From Plantactinospora sp. KBS50 (GTDB lineage: Bacteria > Actinomycetota > Actinomycetes > Mycobacteriales > Micromonosporaceae), in assembly GCF_002285795.1 (NCBI RefSeq), contig NZ_CP022961.1:3166001-3230000 (forward strand): a DNA stretch of 64,000 bases, given 5' to 3'. The translations under genes and the position numbers were made by a program. Below the pieces are notes generated by a model that saw only the letters and a program-made list of their open reading frames with translations, was not told the origin of the DNA and ran no database searches. Positions 57,687 to 64,000 of the stretch are shown here, in pieces. Within the stretch, counting starts at the first letter, position 1; every line of letters begins with the position of its first letter.

Positions 57687-58676
57687 AGAAGGTGATGAAA
57701 CGGTCTCATCGCTGGTCGAAGCCTTCCTGACGTCCCGGGCGACCCGGAAGCCGTCCCCGCACACTCTGGCGGCGTACCGGCGGGACCTGGCGACGGTGGC
57801 GAGCCTGGTCGCGGCGGCCGGCGACCCGCCACTCCCCCGGCCGAGCTGCCCCTCGCGGCGCTCAGCACCCGGGCGCTGCGGGGCGCGTTCGCGCGGTTCG
57901 CGGCCGACCGGGCCGCGGCCTCGGTGTACCGGGCCTGGTCGACCTGGAACGGCTTCTTCACCTTCCTGGTGGCCGAGGGCATCGTGGCCGGGAACCCGAT
58001 GTCGGCGGTGGACAAGCCGGGTGTGCCACTCCCCCCGCCCAAGCCGTTGCGCGGGGCCGACACCCCCGAGGAACTGCTGACCGCGGTTTCCCGGGGCGAC
58101 GAGCGGCAGCGGGACCCGTGGCCGGAGCGGGACGTGGCGGTGCTGGCGCTGGCGTTGTGCGCGGGGCTGCGCCTGGCCGAGCTGCTCGACCTGCGGGTGG
58201 CCTCGCTGGCCGGCCGCGCCGGTGAGCGGCGGGTGGAGGTGACCGGCAAGGGTGGCCGGGCGCGGGTGGTGCCGATAGAGCCGGAGCTGGACGCGGCGGT
58301 GACGGCGTATCTGGACAGCCGGCGGCGCCGGTTCGGTCACCGCAGCGTGCGGCCGGACGTGCCGCTGCTGGTGGACCGGTACGGTGCGCCGCTGCGCCGG
58401 GGTGGGTTGCAGTATCTGGTGCGTTCCTGTTATCGGCGGGCGGGGATCATGGACCGGGTGCCGCGGGGTGCGCAGTTGCACGCGTTGCGGCACACGTTCG
58501 CCACCCGGTTGGCCGAGGACGGGGCGAACGCGTCGGAGATCATGCGGTTGTTGGGTCATGCGAGCCTGGCGACCAGCCAGAACTACATCGAGGTGACCGC
58601 GGAGCAGCAGCGCGCGGCGGTGCGGGCCAACCGGACGAACCGGGTGCTGGGTCGGTTGCTGGGGCCGCCGGCGTGA
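57679..58676 (+). pseudogene. tyrosine recombinase, one-base frameshift
   Basis: ATG at 57679 gives MHVEGDETVSSLVEAFLTSR and RKPSPHTLAAYRRDLATVAS (SAM-like domain). The frame is lost after AAGDPP near 57838 and resumes ELPLAALSTRALRGAFARFA, then the catalytic domain: AGLRLAELLDLRV (Arg), LHALRHTFATRLAEDG (His-xx-Arg), LLGHASLATSQNYIEV (His, Tyr). One C added to CTCCCCC repairs it to 332 aa. XerC/XerD-like. Starts within a Xer-like palindrome and 305 bp from dif. Probably intact in the real genome. Confidence 0.85.
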
Positions 58677-58688
58677 GGGGCGGGTGCT

Positions 58689-59467
58689 TCAGGCGAGGTC
58701 GACGACCAGTGGGCGGTGGTCGGAGATCTCGGCCCTGGGGGTGGCGACGGCGGTCACGGCGCTGAGCCGGTCGCCGTCGCGGGGGTCGAGCAGGATGTGG
58801 TCGAGTTGGACCCGGGGTTGCCCGGTCGGGTAGGTGGGTTGGCGGCCCAGGGGGCGCCAGCGGGAGACGGCGGCGGCGAGCCCGGCGGGCAGGTTGAGGT
58901 CGCCGAGCAGGATCCGTGGTGCGGGCAGGTCGCGCAGGGCGCGGACGACCTGGCGGAGTTGGTAGGCGTTCCAGCCGGGGACGAAGGACAGGTGGGTGGC
59001 GGCGGCGGTGATCGGGCCGAACGGGGTGTCCAGGACGGCGGCGAGGACGACCCGGGGTTCGTCGCGGAGCAGGAGGAGGCCGCCGCGTGGGCCCTGGACG
59101 TAGGCGGGTGAGCGTACGGGTGCGGCGCGCATCCGGGTGACCTGCCAGGAGCGGGCCGGGTAGCGGCTGACCAGGCCGACGCCGTAGCAGGGTTCGCCGT
59201 GGCCGTCGTCGTCGTGGTTGAGGGGGCGGAAGTGTTGGCCGGGGTGCCGACGACCGCGGCGGCGAACCGGTGGCTGGGTGCGTCCAGGGCGCGGGCGGCG
59301 ACGGCGGTGAGGTCGAGGTGTCCGCTGCGGGACTGGTCGCGGTCGACCTCCTGGAGGGCGAGGATGTCGGCGTCGAGGGTGGTGACGGCGGCGGCGAGGC
59401 GGTCGGCGTCGACGAGGCCGTCCGCCGGTGAGCGGCCGTGCAGCAGGTTGAAGGTGACCAGGCGCAC
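58689..59467 (-). pseudogene. endonuclease/exonuclease/phosphatase protein, one-base frameshift
   Basis: EEP-fold: MRLVTFNLLHGRSPADGLVD, then ILALQEVDRDQSRSGH with the catalytic Glu. The frame fails at VVGTPA near 59245 and resumes GQHFRPLNHDDDGHGEPCYG, then VGLVSRYP, THLSFVPGWNAYQLRQVVRA, ILLGDLNLPAG and ISDHRPLVVDLA with the last catalytic His. One C added to ACCCCGG gives 259 aa. Hydrolyses phosphodiesters or phospholipids; substrate unknown. Confidence 0.85.
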
Positions 59468-59504
59468 CTCTGCACCCTACGGGTGGGGATGGCAGGCTTG
59501 TCGG

Positions 59505-59597
59505 GTGCTCTTCAAGGCGTTGTGCTGTTCGATGGTGGTGTTCGTGGCGGTGGCGTCGGTGGGCCTGGCGTTGCGCCGGGGTCGGCGGCGGCCGTGA
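59505..59597 (+). CDS. 30-aa single-helix membrane peptide (tentative)
   Basis: GTG at 59505 gives VLFKALCCSMVVFVAVASVG then LALRRGRRRP, one membrane helix with a basic C-terminus. No ribosome binding site is obvious; a leaderless start is possible. Divergent from the EEP gene. Could be chance. Confidence 0.3.
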   Translation: MLFKALCCSMVVFVAVASVGLALRRGRRRP

Positions 59598-59630
59598 GTG
59601 GTGGGGCGGTGGCGCGCGGCGGGTGACGGG

Positions 59631-60143
59631 TCAGCCGGGGTGGCCGGGGGCGGTGAAGCGGCCGGCGCGGATTTCCCGTAGGGCGCGGCGGCGGGTGTCG
59701 CCGCGCAGGGTGTCCACGTAGAGGCGGCCGTTGAGGTGGTCGTGCTCGTGTTGCAGGGCGCGGGCCAGGAAGTCGCTGCCGCGGATCACCAGGGGTTCGC
59801 CGTGCTGGTCGAGGCCGCGGGCGGTGATGTGCCGGGCGCGGGGGGTCGGGAAGTACAGGCCGGGGATGGACAGGCAGCCCTCGTCGTCGTCCTGGAGTTC
59901 GGTGGAGGCGTCCTCAAGGGTGGGGTTGACCAGGTGGCCGCGGCTGCCGTCGGCGTCCCAGACGAAGACGCGGGCGGCGACCCCGATCTGCGGTGCGGCG
60001 ACGCCGGCTCGGCCGGGTGCGCCGAGTAGGGTGTCCATCAGGTCGGTGACCAGGGCGTGCAGTTCGGCGTCGAAGCTGGTGACCGGGTCGCATTCGGTGC
60101 GTAGCACGGGGTCGCCGAGGATCCGGATGGGCCGCATCGTCAT
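59631..60143 (-). CDS. def: peptide deformylase
   Basis: 170 aa. Removes the N-formyl group from nascent proteins. All three motifs are present: GVAAPQIGVAARVFV (motif 1), EGCLSIPGLY (motif 2, metal Cys) and QHEHDHLNGRLY (motif 3, HExxH). Complete and standard length; a second paralogue is likely elsewhere in actinobacteria. Confidence 0.95.
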   Translation of the reverse strand: MTMRPIRILGDPVLRTECDPVTSFDAELHALVTDLMDTLLGAPGRAGVAAPQIGVAARVFVWDADGSRGHLVNPTLEDASTELQDDDEGCLSIPGLYFPTPRARHITARGLDQHGEPLVIRGSDFLARALQHEHDHLNGRLYVDTLRGDTRRRALREIRAGRFTAPGHPG

Positions 60144-60369
60144 GACCGGAAGGCTATCGGTTCGTTACTGCCGGCGGCCATCCTCCCCCGGTGTCCCGGC
60201 CTTGCGGGTGGTGAGTACGGAGAGTAAGGATGGGGAGTCCGCGAGTCGCCGTGTGGGAGCGTTTCCATCCGAGTAGACCGATGTTCCTCATCCGTTGGGA
60301 GGATTCTGTGGTATGTCCACCCGAATGTGTTCGTTGAAGTTCGCTTTCGCTTGGTAACGTGCGTCACTA

Positions 60370-60386
60370 GTCATGTGAACCATGAC
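60370..60386. promoter_or_regulatory. inverted repeat before DUF5999 gene
   Basis: GTCATG-TGAAC-CATGAC, perfect 6-bp arms, 30 nt before the DUF5999 ATG. The surrounding 60143-60416 stretch is AT-richer and shows no gene. Confidence 0.4.
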
Positions 60387-60416
60387 ACAGCACCCCCCAC
60401 AATGCGGAGAACCCCG

Positions 60417-60616
60417 ATGTGCCAGCACCAACCCACCTGCCCCCGGCTGACGCCACCGACCGGGAGGCTGCCCGGGTCATCGCCTGTTTTCGTGAGCAGG
60501 GCTGGAGCCTGCTCTGCAACGGTGTCATCGTGTTCGAGGACACCGGCGAGCTGCTTCCCGACGGTCGTACCGTGGCCCCGCACCGCGGCCCGGCGCGGCA
60601 CGTCGTACCGGCCTGA
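60417..60616 (+). pseudogene. DUF5999 family small protein, one-base frameshift
   Basis: ATG at 60417 gives MCQHQPTC, the family's start; the other frame carries ADATDREAARVIACFREQGW, SLLCNGVIVFEDTGELLPDG and RTVAPHR. Adding one C to TGCCCCCGG restores the family form MCQHQPTCPPADATDREA, 66 aa. Small zinc-knuckle-like actinobacterial protein of unknown function. Probably intact in reality. Confidence 0.8.
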
Positions 60617-60642
60617 CTCCCTTACCCTCCGTGATCGCGGTC

Positions 60643-60709
60643 GGATCCGGCGGCATCGTCGTCGCCCGGTGACCGGGCCGACCGCGGCCGCCGAACCCCG
60701 GCCGGATCC
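60643..60709. terminator. possible bidirectional terminator, DUF5999/gcvP
   Basis: GGATCCGGC (60643-60651) pairs with GCCGGATCC (60701-60709); within the loop GCCCGG/CCGGGC forms a smaller hairpin near 60664-60678. It sits between convergent gene ends. Long loop, so moderate support. Confidence 0.4.
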
Positions 60710-63625
60710 TCAGTCCTGGAACTCCTCCGGCGGGGGGCAGGCGCAGACCAGATTCCGGTCACCGTACGCCCCGTCCACCCGCCGCACCGGCGGCCAGTAC
60801 TTCCCCGCGGCGGTGGCGCTGCCCGGATAGGCCGCCACCGAGCGCGGGTACGGCCGGTCCCACTCGTCGGCGGTGACCATCTCGGCGGTGTGCGGGGCGT
60901 TGCGCAGCGGGTTGTCCCCCGCCGGCCAGCGGCCCGCACCGACCTGGTCGATCTCCTCGCGGATGGCGATCATCGCGGTGCAGAACCGGTCCAGCTCGGC
61001 CAGGTCCTCGCTCTCGGTCGGCTCCACCATCAGCGTCCCGGCCACCGGGAAGGACATCGTGGGGGCGTGGAAGCCGTAGTCGATCAGCCGCTTGGCCACG
61101 TCGTCCACGGTCACGCCGGTCGCCTTGGTCAGCGGCCGCAGGTCCAGGATGCACTCGTGCGCCACCAGGCCCTTGTTGCCGGCGTACAGCACCGGGTAGT
61201 GCCCGCGCAGCCGTGCCGCCACGTAGTTCGCGGCCAGCACGGCGACCCCGGTGGCCCGGGCCAGGCCGTCGGCGCCCATCATCCGCAGGTACGCCCACGG
61301 GATCGGCAGGATGCCGGCCGAGCCGTGCGCGGCGGCCGAGATCACCGGGCGGGCCGACCCGCCGGCCGCGACGGCCCCGGACGCGGCGTCGTCGGTCATC
61401 GTGCCGGGCGCGGCGGCCGGCCCGCCGGCCAGCGGGTCGCCGGGCAGGAACGGCGCCAGGTGCGCCCGGACGGCCACCGGGCCGACCCCCGGTCCCCCGC
61501 CGCCGTGCGGGATGCAGAACGTCTTGTGCAGGTTCAGGTGCGACACGTCCGCGCCGAACCGGCCGGGCTTGGCGAACCCGAGCAGCGCGTTGAGGTTCGC
61601 CCCGTCGACGTACACCTGGCCGCCGGCGTCGTGCACCTTCGCGCACAGCGACGCGATGCCCGTCTCGTACACCCCGTGCGTGGACGGGTAGGTGACCATG
61701 ATCGCGGCGAGCCGGTCCCGATGCTGGTTGATCTTCGCGTCCAGGTCGACCAGGTCGACGTTGCCGCCGTCGTCGCAGGCCACCACGACGACCCGCATGC
61801 CGGCCATCACCGCGCTGGCGGCGTTGGTGCCGTGCGCCGAGGCCGGGATCAGGCACACGTCCCGCCCGGCGTCGCCGCGGCTGTGGTGCCAGGCGCGGAT
61901 GGCCAGCAGCCCGGCCAGTTCGCCCTGCGACCCGGCGTTGGGTTGGACGCTGACCGCGTCGTACCCGGTGACCTCGGCCAGCCACCGCTGCAACTGGGCG
62001 ATCAGCTCCCGGTAGCCGGCGGTCTGCTCGGCCGGGGCGTACGGGTGCAGGTGGGCGAACCCGGGCCAGCTGATCGGCTCCATCTCGGCGGTGGCGTTGA
62101 GCTTCATCGTGCACGACCCGAGCGGGATCATCCCCCGGTCCAGCGCGTAGTCGGCGTCGGCGAGCCGGCGCAGGTAGCGCAGCATCGCCGTCTCCGAGTG
62201 GTGGGTGCGGAACACCGGGTGGGTGAGGAAGTCCGAGTCGCGGCGCAGCCGCGCCGGCAGCGGGTCACCGGCCGGGCCGGCCGTACCCGCGCCGGAGCCC
62301 GCGGCGGGCGGGGCCGGCGCGTCGATGCCGAACGCCGCCCACACGGCCGCCAGGTGCGCCCCGGTGGTGGTCTCGTCGCAGGCGATCCCGACCCGGTCGG
62401 CGTCCACCGGGCGCAGGTTCACCCCGCGCCGCGCCGCCTCGGCCACCACCTGCGCGGCCCGGCCGGGCACCCGGGCGGTGACCGTGTCGAAGAACACCGG
62501 GTGGACCACGTCGACCCCGCCGCCGGTGAGGCCGTCCGCGAGGGTGCGGGCCATCCGGTGCGTCCGCCGGGCGATCTCCCGCAGCCCGTCCGGGCCGTGG
62601 TAGACCGCGTACATGCCGGCCAGCACGGCCAGCAGCACCTGCGCGGTGCAGATGTTGCTGGTCGCCTTCTCCCGGCGGATGTGCTGCTCCCGGGTCTGCA
62701 ACGCCAGCCGGTACGCCGGGCGGCCGTCGGCGTCCCGGGACACCCCGACCAGCCGGCCGGGCAGCATCCGCTCCAGGCCGTTGCGCACCGCCAGGTAGCC
62801 GGCGTGCGGGCCGCCGAAGCCCATCGGTACGCCGAACCGCTGGGTGGTGCCGGCGGCGATGTCGGCGCCGATCTCACCGGGCGGGCGCAGCAGCGTCAAC
62901 GCCAGCAGGTCGGCGGCCACCGTGACCAGGGCGCCGGCGGCGTGCGCGGCCTCGACCAGCGGTACGTGGTCGCGCACCGCCCCGGAGGCGCCCGGGTACT
63001 GCAGGTGCAGCCCGAAGAACTCCGCCGGCAGCGGCTCGACGTCCAGGTCGAGCACCCGGACCTCGATGCCCAGCGGCTCGGCGCGGGTGGCCAGCACCGA
63101 GCGGGTCTGCGGCAGCGTGTCGGCGTCCACGACGTACACGTTGCCGCGGGTCTTCGCGGCCCGGCGGGCCAGGGTCATCGCCTCGGCCGCCGCGGTCGCC
63201 TCGTCGAGCATGGAGGCGTTCGCGACCGGCAGGGCGGTCAGGTCGGCGACCATGCTCTGGAAGTTCAGCAGCGCCTCCAGCCGGCCCTGGCTGATCTCCG
63301 GCTGGTACGGGGTGTAGGCGGTGTACCAGGCGGGGTCCTCCAGCACGTTGCGCCGGATCACCGCCGGGGTGTGGGTGCCGTGGTACCCGAGGCCGATCAT
63401 CGACACGGCGACCTGGTTGCGGCCGGCCAGCTCGCGCAACTCGGCCAGCGCCTGCTCCTCGGTGGCCGCCGGCGGCAGGTCCAGGGTGCCGTGCCAGCGG
63501 ATCACCTCGGGAATGGCGGCATCCATCAGCTCGTCCACGGAGCCGAAACCCACCACGTCCAGCATCTGGCGGATGGCGGCGGCGTCCGGTCCGACGTGCC
63601 GGTCGGCGAACTGCGCTGCGGTCAT
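60710..63625 (-). CDS. gcvP: glycine dehydrogenase (P-protein of the glycine cleavage system)
   Basis: 971 aa, homodimeric type with both halves in one chain. Decarboxylates glycine and passes aminomethyl to GcvH. PLP lysine region: [20 protein letters not shown]. Other motifs: [53 protein letters not shown] and [20 protein letters not shown]. Preceded by a glycine riboswitch; the gene stands alone here, without gcvT or gcvH nearby. Confidence 0.97.
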   Translation of the reverse strand: MTAAQFADRHVGPDAAAIRQMLDVVGFGSVDELMDAAIPEVIRWHGTLDLPPAATEEQALAELRELAGRNQVAVSMIGLGYHGTHTPAVIRRNVLEDPAWYTAYTPYQPEISQGRLEALLNFQSMVADLTALPVANASMLDEATAAAEAMTLARRAAKTRGNVYVVDADTLPQTRSVLATRAEPLGIEVRVLDLDVEPLPAEFFGLHLQYPGASGAVRDHVPLVEAAHAAGALVTVAADLLALTLLRPPGEIGADIAAGTTQRFGVPMGFGGPHAGYLAVRNGLERMLPGRLVGVSRDADGRPAYRLALQTREQHIRREKATSNICTAQVLLAVLAGMYAVYHGPDGLREIARRTHRMARTLADGLTGGGVDVVHPVFFDTVTARVPGRAAQVVAEAARRGVNLRPVDADRVGIACDETTTGAHLAAVWAAFGIDAPAPPAAGSGAGTAGPAGDPLPARLRRDSDFLTHPVFRTHHSETAMLRYLRRLADADYALDRGMIPLGSCTMKLNATAEMEPISWPGFAHLHPYAPAEQTAGYRELIAQLQRWLAEVTGYDAVSVQPNAGSQGELAGLLAIRAWHHSRGDAGRDVCLIPASAHGTNAASAVMAGMRVVVVACDDGGNVDLVDLDAKINQHRDRLAAIMVTYPSTHGVYETGIASLCAKVHDAGGQVYVDGANLNALLGFAKPGRFGADVSHLNLHKTFCIPHGGGGPGVGPVAVRAHLAPFLPGDPLAGGPAAAPGTMTDDAASGAVAAGGSARPVISAAAHGSAGILPIPWAYLRMMGADGLARATGVAVLAANYVAARLRGHYPVLYAGNKGLVAHECILDLRPLTKATGVTVDDVAKRLIDYGFHAPTMSFPVAGTLMVEPTESEDLAELDRFCTAMIAIREEIDQVGAGRWPAGDNPLRNAPHTAEMVTADEWDRPYPRSVAAYPGSATAAGKYWPPVRRVDGAYGDRNLVCACPPPEEFQD

Positions 63626-63689
63626 CGGGTGCTCCCGGGAGGTCGATGTGAGGATCGGCCTCCCCCTCTGTCACCCGGCCGTGCCGCCG

Positions 63690-63803
63690 CCGCGTTCCAG
63701 AGTGCCTGCCCCCGCGGTCCCTTGTGCCTGAGAGGTTCCGGGGAGGATTTGCCCCTTCGGCGCCGCTCCCGGCGGTGTCCGGGTGGCGGTCTCTCCCGCG
63801 TGG
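63690..63803 (-). promoter_or_regulatory. glycine riboswitch
   Basis: Minus-strand leader of gcvP, about 65 nt upstream of the ATG. Contains CGGGAGAGACCGCC, GCCGAAGGGGCAAATCC, GGAACCTCTCAGGCACAAGG and ACTCTGGA, the conserved bases of the glycine aptamer. Only one full aptamer is visible with the ghost-like ACTCTGGA on the 3' side, so it is a singlet form. It should turn gcvP on when glycine is high. Confidence 0.93.
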
Positions 63804-63867
63804 GTGGTACCGGCGCGCTCCACGCTACCAGTGCCGACCTGCGCTCACCGGGGCAGACTCCCCGCGA

Positions 63868-64000
63868 TCATGACCCGGCGGCGGCGGTCAACCGCGCCGA
63901 CCGGGACGAACCGCCCGGCACCGCCCGGGACTCCCCGGGCAGGGCGCCGACCAGGGCGGTCAGCGCCGCGCCCAGTGGCGCGTCGACGGTGTACGTGGCC
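63868..64000 (-). CDS. C-terminal fragment of an unrecognised gene
   Basis: The minus frame reads ATYTVDAPLGAALTALVGAL then PGESRAVPGGSSRSARLTAA and stops at 63868. Only 44 codons are in the window. The composition is coding-like but no family can be named; confidence is low. Confidence 0.3.
   Translation of the reverse strand, partial: ATYTVDAPLGAALTALVGALPGESRAVPGGSSRSARLTAAAGS

Noticed and set aside
32805-60616. Programmed ribosomal frameshifting to explain the seven broken genes
   Set aside because: There are no slippery heptamers with stimulators, the genes are unrelated, and all need the same kind of one-base C/G addition; sequencing error is simpler.
1-64000. CRISPR arrays, tRNA and rRNA genes
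   Set aside because: No regularly spaced repeats and no cloverleaf or rRNA-like sequence were found on reading both strands.

Overview
The window is about 64 kb of very high-GC DNA with GTG and TTG starts, 4-nt ATGA/GTGA gene overlaps and actinobacterial marker genes (rbpA, a separate lnt-ppm1 pair, Hsp20 behind a HAIR element, DUF5999, a SigR-type promoter). It fits a member of the Micromonosporaceae. It reads as chromosome, not plasmid or phage, and a strong match to the actinobacterial dif consensus at about 57.36 kb suggests it covers the replication terminus.

Layout. 1-4.2 kb: end of a 5'-3' exonuclease gene, a DUF4037 protein, an acyl-CoA dehydrogenase, an Lrp/AsnC regulator and a histidine phosphatase. 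4.2-13.1 kb: csbD, then a lysine aminomutase locus. kamA is divergent from a tightly overlapping operon kdd - amidohydrolase - kamD - kamE - kal - mutL-like reactivase. These are the clostridial lysine-fermentation steps, but kce is missing locally and an amidohydrolase lies inside the operon. 13.1-17.5 kb: a structured intergenic region that may encode a small RNA, then a gene fusing the N-lobe of a streptomycin-kinase-like protein to apolipoprotein N-acyltransferase, then ppm1, fxsA and rbpA. 17.6-24.8 kb: housekeeping and hypothetical genes (coiled-coil, DUF1992, OsmC, DHFR-like, isochorismatase, YcaQ, TIM-barrel, P1 peptidase). 24.9-35.4 kb is accessory DNA: gene remnants, a TetX-like monooxygenase/TetR pair, a NUDIX gene split by an intact IS630-family element, three copies of an IS21-end-like repeat bounding a sigma factor/TPR/sugar-isomerase block, and an HNH endonuclease. 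35.5-45 kb: YCII protein, aroA, a MarR-controlled exporter facing a second exporter, an AbiEii-like two-gene module, a pentapeptide protein, heat-shock hsp20 and a tyrosine recombinase. 45-57.3 kb: GntR, thymidine kinase, UMF1-type transporter, GDPD, acyltransferase, cydAB, TetR/SDR pair, SDR. 57.3-60.7 kb: dif-like site, a 27-bp perfect palindrome and a second Xer-like site at the start of a tyrosine recombinase gene; then an endonuclease/phosphatase, peptide deformylase and DUF5999. 60.7-64 kb: gcvP under a glycine riboswitch.

Sequence quality. Seven genes between 32.8 and 60.6 kb are broken by a single missing base, and each is repaired by adding one C or G, usually in a homopolymer run. 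This pattern looks like an assembly error and not true pseudogenes; the entries give the repaired lengths.

Regulation visible in the sequence: a SigR-type promoter at rbpA, a HAIR element at hsp20, palindromic operators at the MarR/MFS, TetR/monooxygenase, TetR/SDR and cydA promoters, a hairpin that hides the ribosome binding site of an exporter gene, and the glycine riboswitch. I saw no tRNA, rRNA or CRISPR array.
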